Shown: piece by piece, positions 49,740 to 61,938 of the stretch | Numbering within the stretch: the first letter of the stretch is position 1 | Layout: each line of letters starts with the position of its first letter | Notes under the pieces: generated by a model | Told to the model about the DNA's origin: nothing | Database searches by the model: none | Seen by the model: only the letters and a program-made list of their open reading frames with translations | Program-made: the position numbers and the translations under genes | NCBI RefSeq assembly: GCF_000275845.1 | Contig: NW_006766883.1 | Location: 2,191,843 to 2,255,842 of the forward strand | Source of the DNA: Dichomitus squalens LYAD-421 SS1 | Lineage: Eukaryota; Basidiomycota; Agaricomycetes; Polyporales; Polyporaceae | Length of the DNA stretch: 64,000 nt | Direction of reading: 5' to 3'

Positions 49740-50135
49740 GGCGATCTCCCAGGCAGCCGAGCTGTTACCTTTCGCCAGGACTGTGTACGATATCAGATTT
49801 CTTGTAGCGATGTTGCATCTTCTCCGGCAGGCCTCGTCATCTTCAACTCGTCGCGTCTTCCATGTACGACCTCATTCCCTGTATCTTACACCTTTCCTCT
49901 TTCTTCCGTGTAGGCTGTAGTAGTCCCAATATGACATGTAGAACCAATGATAGAATCGCCATACTTCACGTCAGTTTCTCCGGCCTCGAATGTGAGATGA
50001 TCGCATGCATACAGCGAGCCTTGTAAGGGTGAATCGGAAAATAGATGCGAGTACATTACTTTTACATGCAGTAGTCCAGGACCTCGAGTAGATTCCCGAG
50101 ATTGAAGACGCAGGAAACACCTTCCGACTTGGATC
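49740..50135. other. Intergenic, convergent 3' ends
   Basis: This 396-bp stretch lies between the ARMT1-like stop and the UTP13 stop. It holds two 3' UTRs. I see no gene, although an extra ARMT1 exon cannot be fully excluded. Confidence 0.45.
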
Positions 50136-53100
50136 TCAAGCGGACACAGCAATGGCTCTGTCGATGTCCATCGGGTGGCTGTCGAGGTCCTCATCGTCGT
50201 CGCCGAGTTCGCCGAACATGCCGTCGTCCATCTCCGACAGGAGGTGCTCAACAACGTAGCTGTCTTGCAACAGCTTCTCCATGCGCGTGAGATGGCGTTC
50301 AGTGTACGGGATGAGCGCGTCGATGAGCTCCTTGAGCGCGGTCGCCCCACGGCCCTCGACGGAAATTGAGACCGCAGCCGTGCTCTCCGAGTCGAGAGCA
50401 GGCACAGTAGTGGCGGCGTTGAATGCTGCCTCCGCGTCGAAGGCGCGGGAGAGGTCGTCGGCGGGACGCAGCTTGACGATCGCGTGCAGGACGCGCTGCG
50501 CGACGACGCTTGTCCTGGCGTGCGCGTTCCAGTCACGGACGTAGCGGAGGAGGCGTGCGAGGTCCGTGAATGGGAGCGTGCGAAGAACTTCGTCGACGGC
50601 GGCGTGGCCGGTGATGGAGGATGGTGACGCGTCCTCGGCAGACGGGAGCGCAGCAAAGAGAGAATGGAGGCGGCCGGGCTGGGCCATGCCGAGCGCGAGG
50701 AGGATCGCGTTGCGGTAATCGTGGAGGGCGAGGTAGTTAGCTAAGTCTTGCTCCCTGTAAGCGGACAAAATGAACAGCGTTCTGCGGTGGGATGTGGGGT
50801 GGGTGCGAGAGGTGGGCTTACTTCTCGACGAGCTGTGCTCGTTGCGTCTCCTTTTCGAGCTGCTCTTCCTCAGTGCAGTCTTGCCAGAACGTAACGACGG
50901 AATCTGCCGCACCCGAAACGATGGTTGACTCATCGCTGCTGACCGCAAGAGCCCAGACCTATGGGTGGGATGGAGTTTAGACCGAGGCTAGTCTTCGACG
51001 AGAAAACCAACGCTAACCTTGTCTTCGTGGTTGTCCATAGTTGCCGCGCAAGTCTCGTCCCGCACGTTCCACAGCTTGACGAGTCCGTCACTCGCACTGC
51101 TGACGATTTGCATTCCTGCATTGATGAAATCGACGCGCAAGACAGAATTCGTGTGGCCCTCGAACGTCTTGACGCATGTGAAGTCGTCTAAATTCCACAA
51201 CTTGACTGTCTTGTCTCCACTGCCCGTCGCGAGGACCCGCTCTGCACGGCCGAACCGAACGCACCAGACACCACGCTTGTGGCCCTTGCACGTCCCCAAG
51301 AGACGAAGTTCCCCGCGTACGCCAGTGCTAGACGTGACGTATTCGATTTCCCACACCTTCGCAGTGCGATCTTGTGAGCCAGAGACGAGCAGGCGGTCGT
51401 TGGGCGCCACGTCTAGTGAGTTGATGTCCTTGTCGTGCGCCTTATGGGTCGTTAAGCTCTTGCACTTGACCATATGCGTCTCCTCGTTTTCCTCGGATGC
51501 CGAAGCTGTGAGCGGCACGGACGACAGGTCCCACATCTTGATTGTGCGGTCCTGACTGCCGGTCAACATGAAGCGCAGGTCATCGCCGGCCCCCATCGCG
51601 GAGCCAGAAGCAGAGGCTGAGGCGATTGTGTCGCCCAATAGCGCCTTACGGGACATAGCAATCGCGCCCACGCTCTCTGCGTGACCTTCGCATACAGCTA
51701 CGCAGCGCCACTCGGGAACGGTCTGCCCTGGCGCTTCGTCTACGCGTTGGAGGACAGGCGCCCATATCCGCGCTGAACGGTCCTTGCTGCCGCTCGCCAG
51801 CACGCGACCCTGGGCACCGCTGTCCAAACAGAGCACGATTTCCGAATGACCAGAGATGAGGCGGGCGTCAAGCGAGGACGTTGAGTAAACTCGAATCAGG
51901 GAGGAGTTCGTTGCGAGCGCTACGTGGGTGTCGGATAGTGACGAAGTGGACGCCTGTACGGGAAGTTGCGGGGATAGGAAGGTGACGTCGATGATCTCGT
52001 CGTTGAACCCGATTAGTTGACGGCTTAGCGTTTGGGTGGAAAGTGAGTGAAAGAGAATATTCTGGTCCGCGTGTACGGAGACGACTGTTGACGCAGACGG
52101 AACGTAACTGTGGGTTCTCGTGAGCGGCTGTGCGCATATAGCTACCGAAAGTACTCACACGGCGTCTACGATTTGTCGCTGTTCTTCCTGATCCTGACTG
52201 GGGTCATCATGCTCCTGGCCTAGTGTAAAGAGCACGCTGCCATCGCGCGCATCCCACACTCTGACCAAGCCCTTCTCACCTCCGGTGTAGAATCGGAGCT
52301 TCTCAGGACCAGATGGCGCACCCGCAAGGTCCTCGTCCGGGTGCAGCAAGCCGACCGCCTCAACGCGCTCAAACACGGGGATGGTTTTGTGAAGGACCGG
52401 AGAGAACTCAGTCTCCTTGCCCTTGCCTTTGCTGCTCTTCTTCACTGGAGCTGGAGACGCCTTTGACGAGATGTCCCATATGAGCACCACAGAGTCTCGG
52501 CCTCCGCTGACCAGCCACTTCCCGTCCGGAGAGACGTCCAATCCACGCGGAACCGACACATGACCCTCTAGAACTGCTTTGGGCTTTGAACCTCCGCTCG
52601 CGCGTGACGCTGCCGCTGAGAGGTCAAAGATACGGATCCGGGTGTCCACGGATGCTGTAATAAGCTGCATCTTTTGCTCCCGGACCACGGAGGACGGGTC
52701 GAAGGGATAGTTGAACGCGAGCGCGCTGACCACACCTCCATGGCCTTTGAATAGGTGCGTCACATACCCGCGCAGAATGTCCCATACCTTCACAACACCG
52801 TCGGCCGAACCAGATGCGAGGTAGGTAGACGTGGGATCTGATCGGCATACATGTACTGGCGCATCGTGAGCGCGGGCGACCACCCGGATAGGCTTGATGG
52901 CTTTGGTCTGTGGGCCGAATGATGATGGAATTTCATAAATTCGGAGTGACAGCGAAGACGTGAATAGCAGAAGATGCGAAGAGGACGGCGTAACGCATAG
53001 AGACGTGATGGATTCCGTGTCCTGGACAGTGCAACTCGCGCTGAGCGATCACTGCAACGAGATATAATTCAGTCTAACTCACCCCGGCAAAGCGACATAT

Positions 53101-53325
53101 TTCCACACCAGCCTTAACATCCGTCAGCAAAGCGTCCTCGCCCACGCAGGTGACCAGCCTCGTTCCATCCGGGGTGACTGCTACGGGCCCGGCCGTGTGC
53201 AGCGGCGCGATAACGCGGCCTTTTTTGTAACTGTATGCGCGGCAAAAACATCGTCAACGTGTGTCCAAGAGCTACATGACGCGAACATACGCAGTCCGAA
53301 GCTTGGGACGGGAGGCAGAGTCCAT
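50136..53325 (-). CDS. UTP13: U3 snoRNP (SSU processome) WD40 protein UTP13/TBL3
   Basis: A nucleolar subunit of the UTP-B module needed for 18S rRNA maturation. The first exon (MDSASRPKLRTA, ATG at 53323-53325) joins YKKGRVIAPLHTAGPVAVTP after a GTATGT intron, restoring the conserved N terminus. About twelve WD40 repeats in two propellers follow, e.g. YLASGSADGVVKVWDILRG, GKWLVSGGRDSVVLIWDIS, HDKDINSLDVAPNDRLLVSG and GVWCVRFGRAERVLATGSGD. The C-terminal Utp13 domain includes QDLANYLALHDYRNAILLAL and FTDLARLLRYVRDWNAHART, then ERHLTRMEKLLQDSYVVEHL. It ends in an acidic tail (DDDEDLDSHPMDIDRAIAVS) at 50136. About eight introns; roughly 930 residues, normal for the family. Confidence 0.92.
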
Positions 53326-54392
53326 GGGCGGCGGAGGACTGGTGCGGAGGGCCGGAAGAGAAGCAGGGGCCAATGGCCGGAGGCGCCTGCAACATTTTCG
53401 AGAGGGTGTTTGGTCTTGTTGGCCAACGGCCCCAACCCTACTCCTTCCGGCGCCAATCAGTCTTCTGATCGTGTTCCGTGGCGGGAGGGTGAGAACAGAA
53501 CGAGTGCACACACTCCGACGCCTGCTTCTCGCTTGATGGAGGCAACCACGATGCACGGAGGGCTTTACGGAAGCGCAACGTACTCGGATGTTCTTTGTTT
53601 GACACTCTTGCCGTTGTCAGCGGGAGAACCGCGCGGAGTTGTCTGGTCTTCGCTTGTCCTGCTGCACTCACGCTATGACAGGACGCGCCTGTCGATTGCG
53701 GTCTTCAGGAAGAGAACGAGAATGAGCTAGTGTGCGCCCTCGAAGTCTACCCATCCTGCGACTTTTCATCGGTGTAGCAATTGCATGATAAACGCGGCGA
53801 GCGAGGGAACATCGCTCTGCGCAATCGGCCGATGATCCATTGCTGGACCATATTCGGCGTAGTAAAAGCGGACGGCTAAATCAGGAAGCGCATTGTGTCA
53901 AATGCAGTTCACACTCAGACTCCGCTAGCATCCTCTGCCCTGGGTCGCGAAGGTGCTCACCACAAGACTCAGACAAGACAATGCAAATGCAAATGGTACT
54001 CCGCCGACGGCGCGCACACCACCTTGTTCGGCGATTGGGGAACACAGTGGCCGGAGCCTGGGAAGCACTCCGAGTCACCTGGACGTCCAGCAGACGTGTA
54101 ACAGAAATCTCTTAGGCCGTGATGGTATTCACTAAGTGCATTCATAGCAGATGACGGTAGACTAGACAAGCAGAGCAATACTCCTGCAGGAAAATACGCA
54201 TAAGTCAGTGGGAAAAGCCAAGTTTGATTACAATCCGTGTGCGATCCACAAATAGACCCGCTGTGTAGGACGATGAGGTAGACGTAAGCGTAGATGGGAT
54301 GACTAGTAAGCAATGGACAGTCAAAATGTACGTGTTAAGCAAAAGCATGGGCATACGGAAATGAAAGCAAGAGAACAATGGGAAAGCGTGTC
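53326..54392. other. Intergenic: UTP13 promoter and forkhead 3' region
   Basis: This 1.07-kb spacer between two minus-strand genes has several open frames on both strands, but all are short and without family signs. It presumably holds the UTP13 promoter and the long 3' UTR of the forkhead gene. Confidence 0.45.
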
Positions 54393-56416
54393 TTAAGCTC
54401 GGGCGTAGGCGTTGGGCTTCCGCTGCGCCCGCGCCTGTGCCTCGTACTGTCGGAGTGATTCCTCCGCTGTCCTCCGCCGCCGGGCTTCTTCCTCGGCATT
54501 CTGCTCCGCCTGTAACCGGCGACGCGCTTCTTCTTCGAGCATATTCTCCGCAACCTTCAAAGCAGCCTTCGCCCGGGCCGCATCCTCCTGAGAAGCCGTG
54601 AGCTGGTCGGACAGCCGCAAGGATGCATTGACAGCGTCTTGCGACTGCCGCCGGAGCCCTGCCATCTCCATCTTGAGTCGCTCAATGGTGGAGTCGGGGT
54701 GATCGGTGTTGGAATAGCTCGAAAAGGCCCCATGGAGGACTGATCGGCCAGACTGGCCTTGCGACCCAGAATACGTACGGTGGCTGGACCCCGAGTAGGA
54801 ACTGGAGTTGCGATTATGAGCGCGAGGATCATACTGGTACGGCATATCCTCCGAACTCGAGTAGTCGTCATCGGAAAACTGAGGGCCGTCGCCGTCTTCC
54901 CAGTCCATATCGTCCTCGTCCTCGTCATATAGCCTGCGAGAACGCATCGTAGATGTCTGACTGAATGACCTACTGTCCACCGGCCTTAACTTCGCGATAG
55001 TGGAGACAGACTTTTGAGGATGGGGATGTGGTGGCGCACTCGAAGGTGGCGGTGGTGGGGGCGGCGGGTGTGATGGCGGCTGATGCGATTGCTGATGATG
55101 ATAGTGAGAGTTGGAATGAGAGGGTGGTGGTTGCGAATGAGCATGGGGATGGTTTGGTGGTGGTGGTGGTGGTTGAGAGTGTGGGTGGCCCTGCGTAGGT
55201 GAATGCCCATATGGATGAGATGGTGGTTGAGAATGTGGATGTGATGAGGGCAACGCGTGAGGGTGAGGGACAGAGTGCTGATGTGGATGAGAATGGTGGT
55301 GTGGTGGTGGTTGTGAGTGAATATGGGACGAATGTTGCATGTGGGGATGAGGTGGTGGCTGAGACTGCGGGTGCGGCGATTGGGAGTGCATATGAGAATG
55401 CTGGTGAGGATGCGGCGGCGGTTGTATGTGTGAGTGCGAATAGGCATGCTGCGGAGGACTGTGCGAAGAGTCATGGTGAGGGTGTGTCTGATAATGGTCT
55501 TCGGGCGAAGGATGTGACATGTGAGAGGGAGGCAGGGATCGCACCGAAGCAATACCATTATAAACGCCATTCGAAGACGACATCATTGTAGACGTTGATG
55601 GTGGGCCAGATTGCGACATTTGCGACATCGGAGGCGTAGAGTACGCAGGCAGAGGAGGCGGATGGACTTGCATTGGAATAATGACGGTCGGAAGGCCCGA
55701 TCCCAAACCAGGCCCAGGGCCGTTCTCAGAGTACTCGACTTTATTCGATCTGCCTCCTCTCTTCCTTGGACGCTTCGTTCCGGGGGGTGCTTCGAGGTTG
55801 ACAGTCCAGTACGACCCGAAACCAGGATCGGAGGGCGGGCGAGGTTGTCGCTCGAACAGACGATTGAGTGAGAGATGGTGCCTCACAGATTGCTGAGCCA
55901 TACTTTCAGCATCATTCGAGGGGAACTTGATAGAAGGGGGCGTGTGTCGAAGCGAATGGAGGACATACCTTCCATGCGGGACCCGCCGTCTTATAATATG
56001 GATACTTCCTCTCCATGGCAGCATATATCTCCCGAATTGTCAACCGCTTGCGTGGGCTTCCAAGGATGGTGCAGCGCAGAATAACGGGAAGTGTATGTTG
56101 AGGCCGGCCATCTGTATCTGGGAGACACGCGAGTGTGTCGGGGCAGTCTGGATGGGGTTCATGGGCGCGAATGACGACCTCGGCACGTGGTGGTGGTGGC
56201 CTCAGCTCAACTGCAGTACTACTGCTCTCCGAGGTCTTTTCGGTAGGCGAAATAGTAGGGCTCGTGGTGGTGGGAGAGAGGACGGCCTGCAACCTGGGTG
56301 ATGGAGGGAAGGAGAGGACGTGAGGTCGAGAGAAGCGTGGGCATGCGATGTAGTACTTGCCTGATGGACGGTTCATAGGAAGAGTCCGGGTTGAGGAGGT
56401 TGTTGAGGCTGGCCAT
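54393..56416 (-). CDS. Forkhead transcription factor with His/Pro-rich middle and C-terminal coiled coil
   Basis: A nuclear DNA-binding protein of the forkhead (winged helix) class. It begins MASLNNLLNPDSSYEPSIR. The forkhead domain is split by one intron: LRCTILGSPRKRLTIREIYA, then AMERKYPYYKTAGPAWK, joins QSVRHHLSLNRLFERQPRPP. This ends helix 3 (WKxSVRHHLSLN) and the wing (GFGSYWTVN), with a basic PPGTKRPRKRGGR nuclear signal. The middle is extremely rich in His, Pro and Ser (repeats of HPHSQPP) over about 200 residues. An acidic DEDEDDMDWEDGDG segment follows. The last 100 residues form a heptad-rich coiled coil (IERLKMEMAGLRRQSQDAVN, later EEEARRRLQAEQNAEEEARR). The first intron may use a GC donor. 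The product is about 620 residues; targets are unknown. Confidence 0.9.
55020..55480. repeat. His/Pro-codon low-complexity tract inside the forkhead gene
   Basis: Short imperfect repeats of GGTGGTGG-, GATGAGAATG- and GTGGATG-like units (plus-strand view) encode alternating His-Pro-Ser-Gln on the minus strand. Such tracts vary in length between strains by slippage. Confidence 0.7.
56294..56360 (-). other. Candidate GC-AG intron in the forkhead gene (ambiguous)
   Basis: Removal of GCAAGT...CACCCAG joins SIR to LQAVLSPTTT in frame. A canonical alternative (donor GTACTA 4 nt further on, acceptor TTGCAG) also keeps the frame, giving SIRQ-AVLSPTTT. RNA is needed to choose. Confidence 0.45.
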
Positions 56417-57231
56417 GAAGGCGGGGCGGGGGGGAGGGAGGAGGGAGCGACGGCGGACTAGTGTGACGGGGGAGAGGAAAAGGCAAGAGTAGGCGCACAA
56501 GTTGAGCTTGTGGGTCCATGACCCCCACTAGCCCTTTGTTTCGTATTAGATCCGACACCCGATCCAAACAAACGCACAGCCCTAAATTTACCAGCCATTC
56601 GCCCGAGCCTCGCAACATACACATATCGCAGCCTACAACGTACTGTACGTCCCTTTCCGCATCTTTGTGTATTTTTCCGTGATTTATGGACACGAATATA
56701 GAGTAAACCAGCGCACCCAAAACACAACAGCGTTTGATGTGGTTTCTCGGACTTCCGCGTGCCCGACTCGGAGGCACAATCGGAAACAAGCCCTAAAATA
56801 CTGATCGCGAACTGATTATCCATAACGAGCGCGATTGCAATGCCGAGGATTCTCCTGCAGCTGTTTCTACGCAACCAGGCTTTCGTCTTTCGGTGTCCAC
56901 AGCGGGACCAACCAAATTCGCAGATGCTCACTCCCATCAGGATATGTATATAGGTATAAACCAGCGGATAAAGAAATTTCTCTCGGTACGACGCGCAGGT
57001 GCAACCCGCTGACGAATGCGCAATCTGATAAGCTGGTGGTGGGATCGTTGCTGCCAACCGAAGCGCTCTCTGCTCGCACGCAAAAGAGCGCGGCTAAGCC
57101 TATTCAGGAAATATACAATGTACACACGCGCCGTCCAAGCAACGGTAATCGGCGTCAGTGGCGAATCGGTAGCCGCTGCTTGCCGTCATCAGTTGAAGTA
57201 CATCCAGTCTGTGGTATATGATCCGGCCTGT
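56417..57231. other. Intergenic: forkhead promoter and NIPSNAP 3' region
   Basis: This 815-bp spacer between two minus-strand genes holds the forkhead promoter at its left and the NIPSNAP 3' UTR at its right. A minus-strand frame at 56458-57057 has no family features. No gene is supported. Confidence 0.45.
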
Positions 57232-58515
57232 CTACTTAAGCGGGCTGAAGGGGAGAGGTTCAAGGATGATAGAATCCATCAGCATAGAGAACTCCGCAGT
57301 CTAAATGAGAACGCCGGCAGCTCAGCAACTCGTCCCATTTGTTCCTTTGTGGATCTGAACGTACCTTTGACACCGTCTCCGACCAGCCGTCCAAAACCCA
57401 AGCCCTCTCGCGCAATTCCTTTCGGCTTTGAAGATCACTGATATTGTTAGGTGAGACGAGACAAAGTGACATGATCGACAGGTACAATGCAAATCAAAGC
57501 ACTTACGGGTACTGCCACATGTGATGCACCTGGTGGAGGCGTCCAACCTGCGAGAACCAAGCCCCAACGGGCTCGACAAACTTACGACGCGCTTCGATAC
57601 CCTTGCGCCTATCACGCAGTGTCAATTGCTTGTCAAAGCATATGGTACGCGGTTTACGTACCAGGTGTGCTCCCACTGCAGCAACGTGCCAGGGTGGAGT
57701 TGATACGTCCGCAACTCAAAAATGCCGCCTTCAGCGCGCGGAGGAACAGTTGGGAAAAAAGCGAACTCCTGGCAGAGCTGCTGATTCCGTGACGTCAGAT
57801 AAGGTATCAACTTGCGGTAGGCGTTGAGATGCTAGGGTAGCAGTCAATCAAATCGTGATGGTGAGGGTCGAATGCGGCAGCATAAATGGGGGGGCACTTA
57901 CCTCAGAGTTCTTGATCTTCTGGGTCGTCTTGTCGTAACCAGAGTAATTCTCGTACTCCAAGATATGGTCTGAAATAGCTGCCAGTCAGAATGCTCCGCC
58001 GCCTGAGGAAGAGCGCCACGTACAGAACACATCCTGATCGCCAACCACGGTTTCCCAGCTACCGGTAAGCTTCACATGCAACTCTGGATCATCCTTGATA
58101 GCTGTATAGTACGCCTCCCTGAAGCTGTCATGAGCACGCGTCAGAACTGGTGAAGGACGAAGTAAGCTTACGCGGCTTTCTTGTACTCTTGCACCGAATC
58201 GGGCTTGACCTTGTGTACTGCAAGAGCAGCCCCCCCGTCAGACAAAGGTACGTCGAAGCACTTTCATGACGAACCTTCGAAGCCATGGACATACTTCCCC
58301 CTTGCCACGAGCCTAGAATGCTGCTGGATTTGCACGTCACCCTCTTGTTTCGCTTCCGGAGATCCATGTAATAAGGACTACGCGCAATAGCGTCACTTCT
58401 TGACGTCCTACACAGATGAGGTCCCTACCTGAACCGAGATAGCCCTTCTGGCATGGGTCTGTACTGCCACTCGAGGAGTGTGCTTCAGTGTTTGTGCGCC
58501 CAGACGAGCCAACAT
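57232..58515 (-). CDS. NIPSNAP family mitochondrial protein
   Basis: NIPSNAP proteins are mitochondrial matrix or membrane-associated proteins with two ferredoxin-like (ABM-type) domains; in animals they act in mitophagy signalling. Exon 1 (MLARLGAQTLKHTPRVAVQT, then HARRAISVQ) is a typical mitochondrial presequence. The first domain contains YVHGFEVHKVKPDSVQEYKK, later HVKLTGSWETVVGDQDVFYH and LEYENYSGYDKT. The second has GGIFELRTYQLHPGTLLQWE, then RKELRERAWVLDGWSETVSK. The last exon is FSMLMDSIILEPLPFSPLK before the stop at 57232, a strongly conserved family ending. About eight introns are present; donors are GT. The product is about 280 residues. Start ATG at 58513-58515. It is divergent with the glycosyltransferase gene. 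Confidence 0.88.
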
Positions 58516-58836
58516 GATGGCGTTGCGTGTCTTGCGGAGGACCGAGTTAAGTGACAGAGGTGTTTAAGGAGTGTTAAGCACGGACAGACAGGTCAGTAGA
58601 CCAGCAGAGACTTGGAAGGTATAGATGGACAGCAGAGAGCAAAGCGGCCGGAGGATGGGACGCGTTGGTTGCGGGGTAGCTCATATGCCGCGGGCGGGGC
58701 AACTGCAACCGCGCGTCTCCACGTGGCTGCGTACCTGTGGGGCGTCTAATGCCCTGTCGGTGGTGGCCACCGCTCTCGACATCGCTGGGCCGCCAGTGAT
58801 CGACGTTGTCCCCAACCAAGCCGTTTTCAGGTCGCC
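58516..58836. promoter_or_regulatory. Divergent promoter, NIPSNAP and glycosyltransferase
   Basis: A 321-bp spacer lies between head-to-head genes and contains both promoters. No TATA box is obvious. Confidence 0.45.
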
Positions 58837-61800
58837 ATGATCACCCGCGAACAGATCTGGAGGGCGTTCCAAACAGTTGCCGTCCCCGTCCTGCTCGGAC
58901 TGATCGCTCGCCAGATTTGGCCGACCCAAGTAGAAGAAACGCCCAAATCCCTCTATCTTCCCCTCCTCGCCGACATTGACTTCATGCCTAGGAAGCTCCC
59001 AGTGACCTACCGCACTGATGCCTCCGACTTCGACGCGTATGAACGGATTTCAGTGCTTCAAGATGTCGTCTCGCAGGGAAGCCCCAACGTCACTGCCGTG
59101 ATCCTCAACTGGTCTCGCTTCCCGAACGTCATGCTCATCACTTCCCTCTTGTGCGGACCCTGGCTCCAAGGAACAATTGCCGAGGTGTTCATTTGGAACA
59201 ACAACCCGAGGAGGCTCACTTACGAAGTGTGCATACCATGCTCATCCCAAACGCTCGTTCATCCGGGCCGACTGAAGGTTTCTTGCAGGATATGAAGAAC
59301 ACGGGATGTCCTAAGTCGAAGTTGCGGATTCATAACGCTCCTGCAAACTCGCTCTTTCAGGGGCGATTCCTCGCTTGCGCTCAAGCCAACACACCCTACT
59401 GCTTCATCCAGGTGAGTGCACGCGCGCCGTCCTCCCCCATTTGAGCGGCTGATATATACTTCACAATGCAGGACGACGACTACCTCATCCGCCCGGAGAT
59501 CATTCAATCCCTCCAAGCCCGTATTTCCGAACCCGATGCTTCCCGGGCCATACACCTGTTGCCGCCACACGAGCATCTCTCGACGACGTTACGGGAGACA
59601 CATGTTTCAAGATCTCCCGATCGGGAAGTCTCGGACATCCACACGTCGTTCGCCTGGCTAGGCCATGGTACGATGTTGCGTCGATCAGAGGCGCAGGGTT
59701 TCCTCAATCTCTTACGGCACTTGGATGCGCCCGCTGATGACGTGCATATGGCCNNNNNNNNNNNNNNNNNNNNNNNNNNNNNNNNNNNNNNNNNNNNNNN
59801 NNNNNNNNNNNNNNNNNNNNNNNNNNNNNNNNNNNNNNNNNNNNNNNNNNNNNNNNNNNNNNNNNNNNNNNNNNNNNNNNNNNNNNNNNNNNNNNNNNNN
59901 NNNNNNNNNNNNNNNNNNNNNNNNNNNNNNNNNNNNNNNNNNNNNNNNNNNNNNNNNNNNNNNNNNNNNNNNNNNNNNNNNNNNNNNNNNNNNNNNNNNN
60001 NNNNNNNNNNNNNNNNNNNNNNNNNNNNNNGCCGTCCCCGTCCTGCTCGGACTGATCGCTCGCCAGATTTGGCCGACCCAAGTAGAAGAAACGCCCAAAT
60101 CCCTCTATCTTCCCCTCCTCGCCGACATTGACTTCATGCCTAGGAAGCTCCCAGTGACCTACCGCACTGATGCCTCCGACTTCGACGCGTATGAACGGAT
60201 TTCAGTGCTTCAAGATGTCGTCTCGCAGGGAAGCCCCAACGTCACTGCCGTGATCCTCAACTGGTCTCGCTTCCCGAACGTCATGCTCATCACTTCCCTC
60301 TTGTGCGGACCCTGGCTCCAAGGAACAATTGCCGAGGTGTTCATTTGGAACAACAACCCGAGGAGGCTCACTTACGAAGTGTGCATACCATGCTCATCCC
60401 AAACGCTCGTTCATCCGGGCCGACTGAAGGTTTCTTGCAGGATATGAAGAACACGGGATGTCCTAAGTCGAAGTTGCGGATTCATAACGCTCCTGCAAAC
60501 TCGCTCTTTCAGGGGCGATTCCTCGCTTGCGCTCAAGCCAACACACCCTACTGCTTCATCCAGGTGAGTGCACGCGCGCCGTCCTCCCCCATTTGAGCGG
60601 CTGATATATACTTCACAATGCAGGACGACGACTACCTCATCCGCCCGGAGATCATTCAATCCCTCCAAGCCCGTATTTCCGAACCCGATGCTTCCCGGGC
60701 CATACACCTGTTGCCGCCACACGAGCATCTCTCGACGACGTTACGGGAGACACATGTTTCAAGATCTCCCGATCGGGAAGTCTCGGACATCCACACGTCG
60801 TTCGCCTGGCTAGGCCATGGTACGATGTTGCGTCGATCAGAGGCGCAGGGTTTCCTCAATCTCTTACGGCACTTGGATGCGCCCGCTGATGACGTGCATA
60901 TGGCCGACAACTTCTTCACAATATTGAGCAATCGGGTCCCGGAAGTCTGGTTTGACCAAGGTTTCGAACTCGGCGGTGGTCAGCCCTTCACTGTGGGATC
61001 CGAAGGCGATGAGCGCAATAAGAAGTATATTGTTGGTGCTATTCCCGCCTCTCATCACGTCACTCAAGCTCATGCATCCCCACGAAGCTCCGGGCAACGC
61101 GCTACCTGGAATCACTGGTGCGGTGCGGACGCGCGTCGTGCGAGGGACACCAAGACGGTGGGCAACAAACTCTACCCACCCTGCCGTATGTTACGCTCGA
61201 CGGAGCACGTCCACCGCGACCCTGGACCCGCGCTGCGTGCCGCGGGTCGGCATGCGTTCTCGAGACCAACATACGCACACTTCCGAAAGAGATCTCTCAC
61301 ACTGCCGCCGACGTATCGGGAATGTTGACTATGGAAGTCAAGAATGCGCAAGCACTCGGTGATGCTGGGAAACACAATTACCAGGAACACGCTCCCTCCA
61401 ATGCTGTGGACGCGAAGATCAGTACCACATTCCGCAGCCTGAATGGTATGCTGGATCACCCGTAACGCCTTGTCTTGATACGGAATTGGCTAATTATTGT
61501 GCAGATGCAACGAAGGGGGACGCGGTGACCCTGGATGTTCTCACCGACATCAGCGAAGCACGAGAATGGACTGCAGTTGAGCTCGTGTTGTTGATTGATT
61601 CCGCAACGGAGACCTTCTTGACTGCGTGCTCGTTCGGATGGTCTTCTGACAATGTCACTTGGGTAGGTGCTCCCGTCCGCTCGTCTACTCTGGCACACAT
61701 GTTAACTGTCATCTGTACCTGACAGCATGCCGTTTCTCACCCCCCTATCTGCTATGATACCACGCATGAGGCAGCGGTCGATGGCGTACAAGTTCCATTG

Positions 61801-61938
61801 CGAGAGTGCAGCGTGCAAGTGCTTCTTGGGTCAAATGAACTTCATCTCAGAGCAACCGGTAGATTTTTTCGGGTACAGCTTGGGGAAGATAGACAACATA
61901 AGTGGTTGATCTCCGAGGTCTGGCTTCGGGGAATCTAG
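58837..61938 (+). CDS. Membrane-anchored glycosyltransferase-like protein, interrupted by an assembly gap
   Basis: A type II membrane protein: a signal anchor (IWRAFQTVAVPVLLGLIARQ) follows MITREQ. The catalytic-type core reads AVILNWSRFPNVMLITSLLC, EVFIWNNNPRRLTYEDMKNT, LACAQANTPYCFIQDDDYLI, whose Asp-rich DDDY fits the DXD metal/nucleotide-sugar motif. The exon-intron order (exon 1 58837-59226, exon 2 59289-59411, exon 3 from 59472) is repeated after the gap. The part beyond 60905 continues the same frame (NFFTILSNRVPEVWFDQGFE), then introns and a C-terminal domain with HNYQEHAPSNAVDAKISTTF and FFRVQLGEDRQHKWLISEVW, similar to discoidin-like lectin folds. The stop is at 61936-61938. As assembled the gene is broken by 277 Ns and a repeat. 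Donor sugar and acceptor are unknown. Confidence 0.72.
58879..59753. repeat. 875-bp direct repeat, copy 1 (ends at the gap)
   Basis: This stretch looks identical to 60031-60905, base for base with an offset of 1,152. Its end is exactly the first N of the gap. Both copies carry the same exons of the glycosyltransferase gene. Confidence 0.95.
59754..60030. other. Assembly gap of 277 N
   Basis: A run of unknown bases joining two contigs. It is flanked on the left by the end of copy 1 and on the right by the beginning of copy 2 of the direct repeat. Confidence 0.99.
60031..60905. repeat. 875-bp direct repeat, copy 2 (starts at the gap)
   Basis: It begins at the first base after the gap and repeats 58879-59753. 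Beyond 60905 the gene continues with unique sequence, so copy 2 is the one that leads into the true 3' half. Confidence 0.95.

Noticed and set aside
54986..55570. 194-codon minus-strand ORF rich in His, Ile, Thr
   Set aside because: It is the +1 frame of the His/Pro repeat in the forkhead gene.
58879..60905. Real tandem duplication of the glycosyltransferase exons
   Set aside because: Perfect identity and exact placement against the N run fit unmerged contig ends far better.
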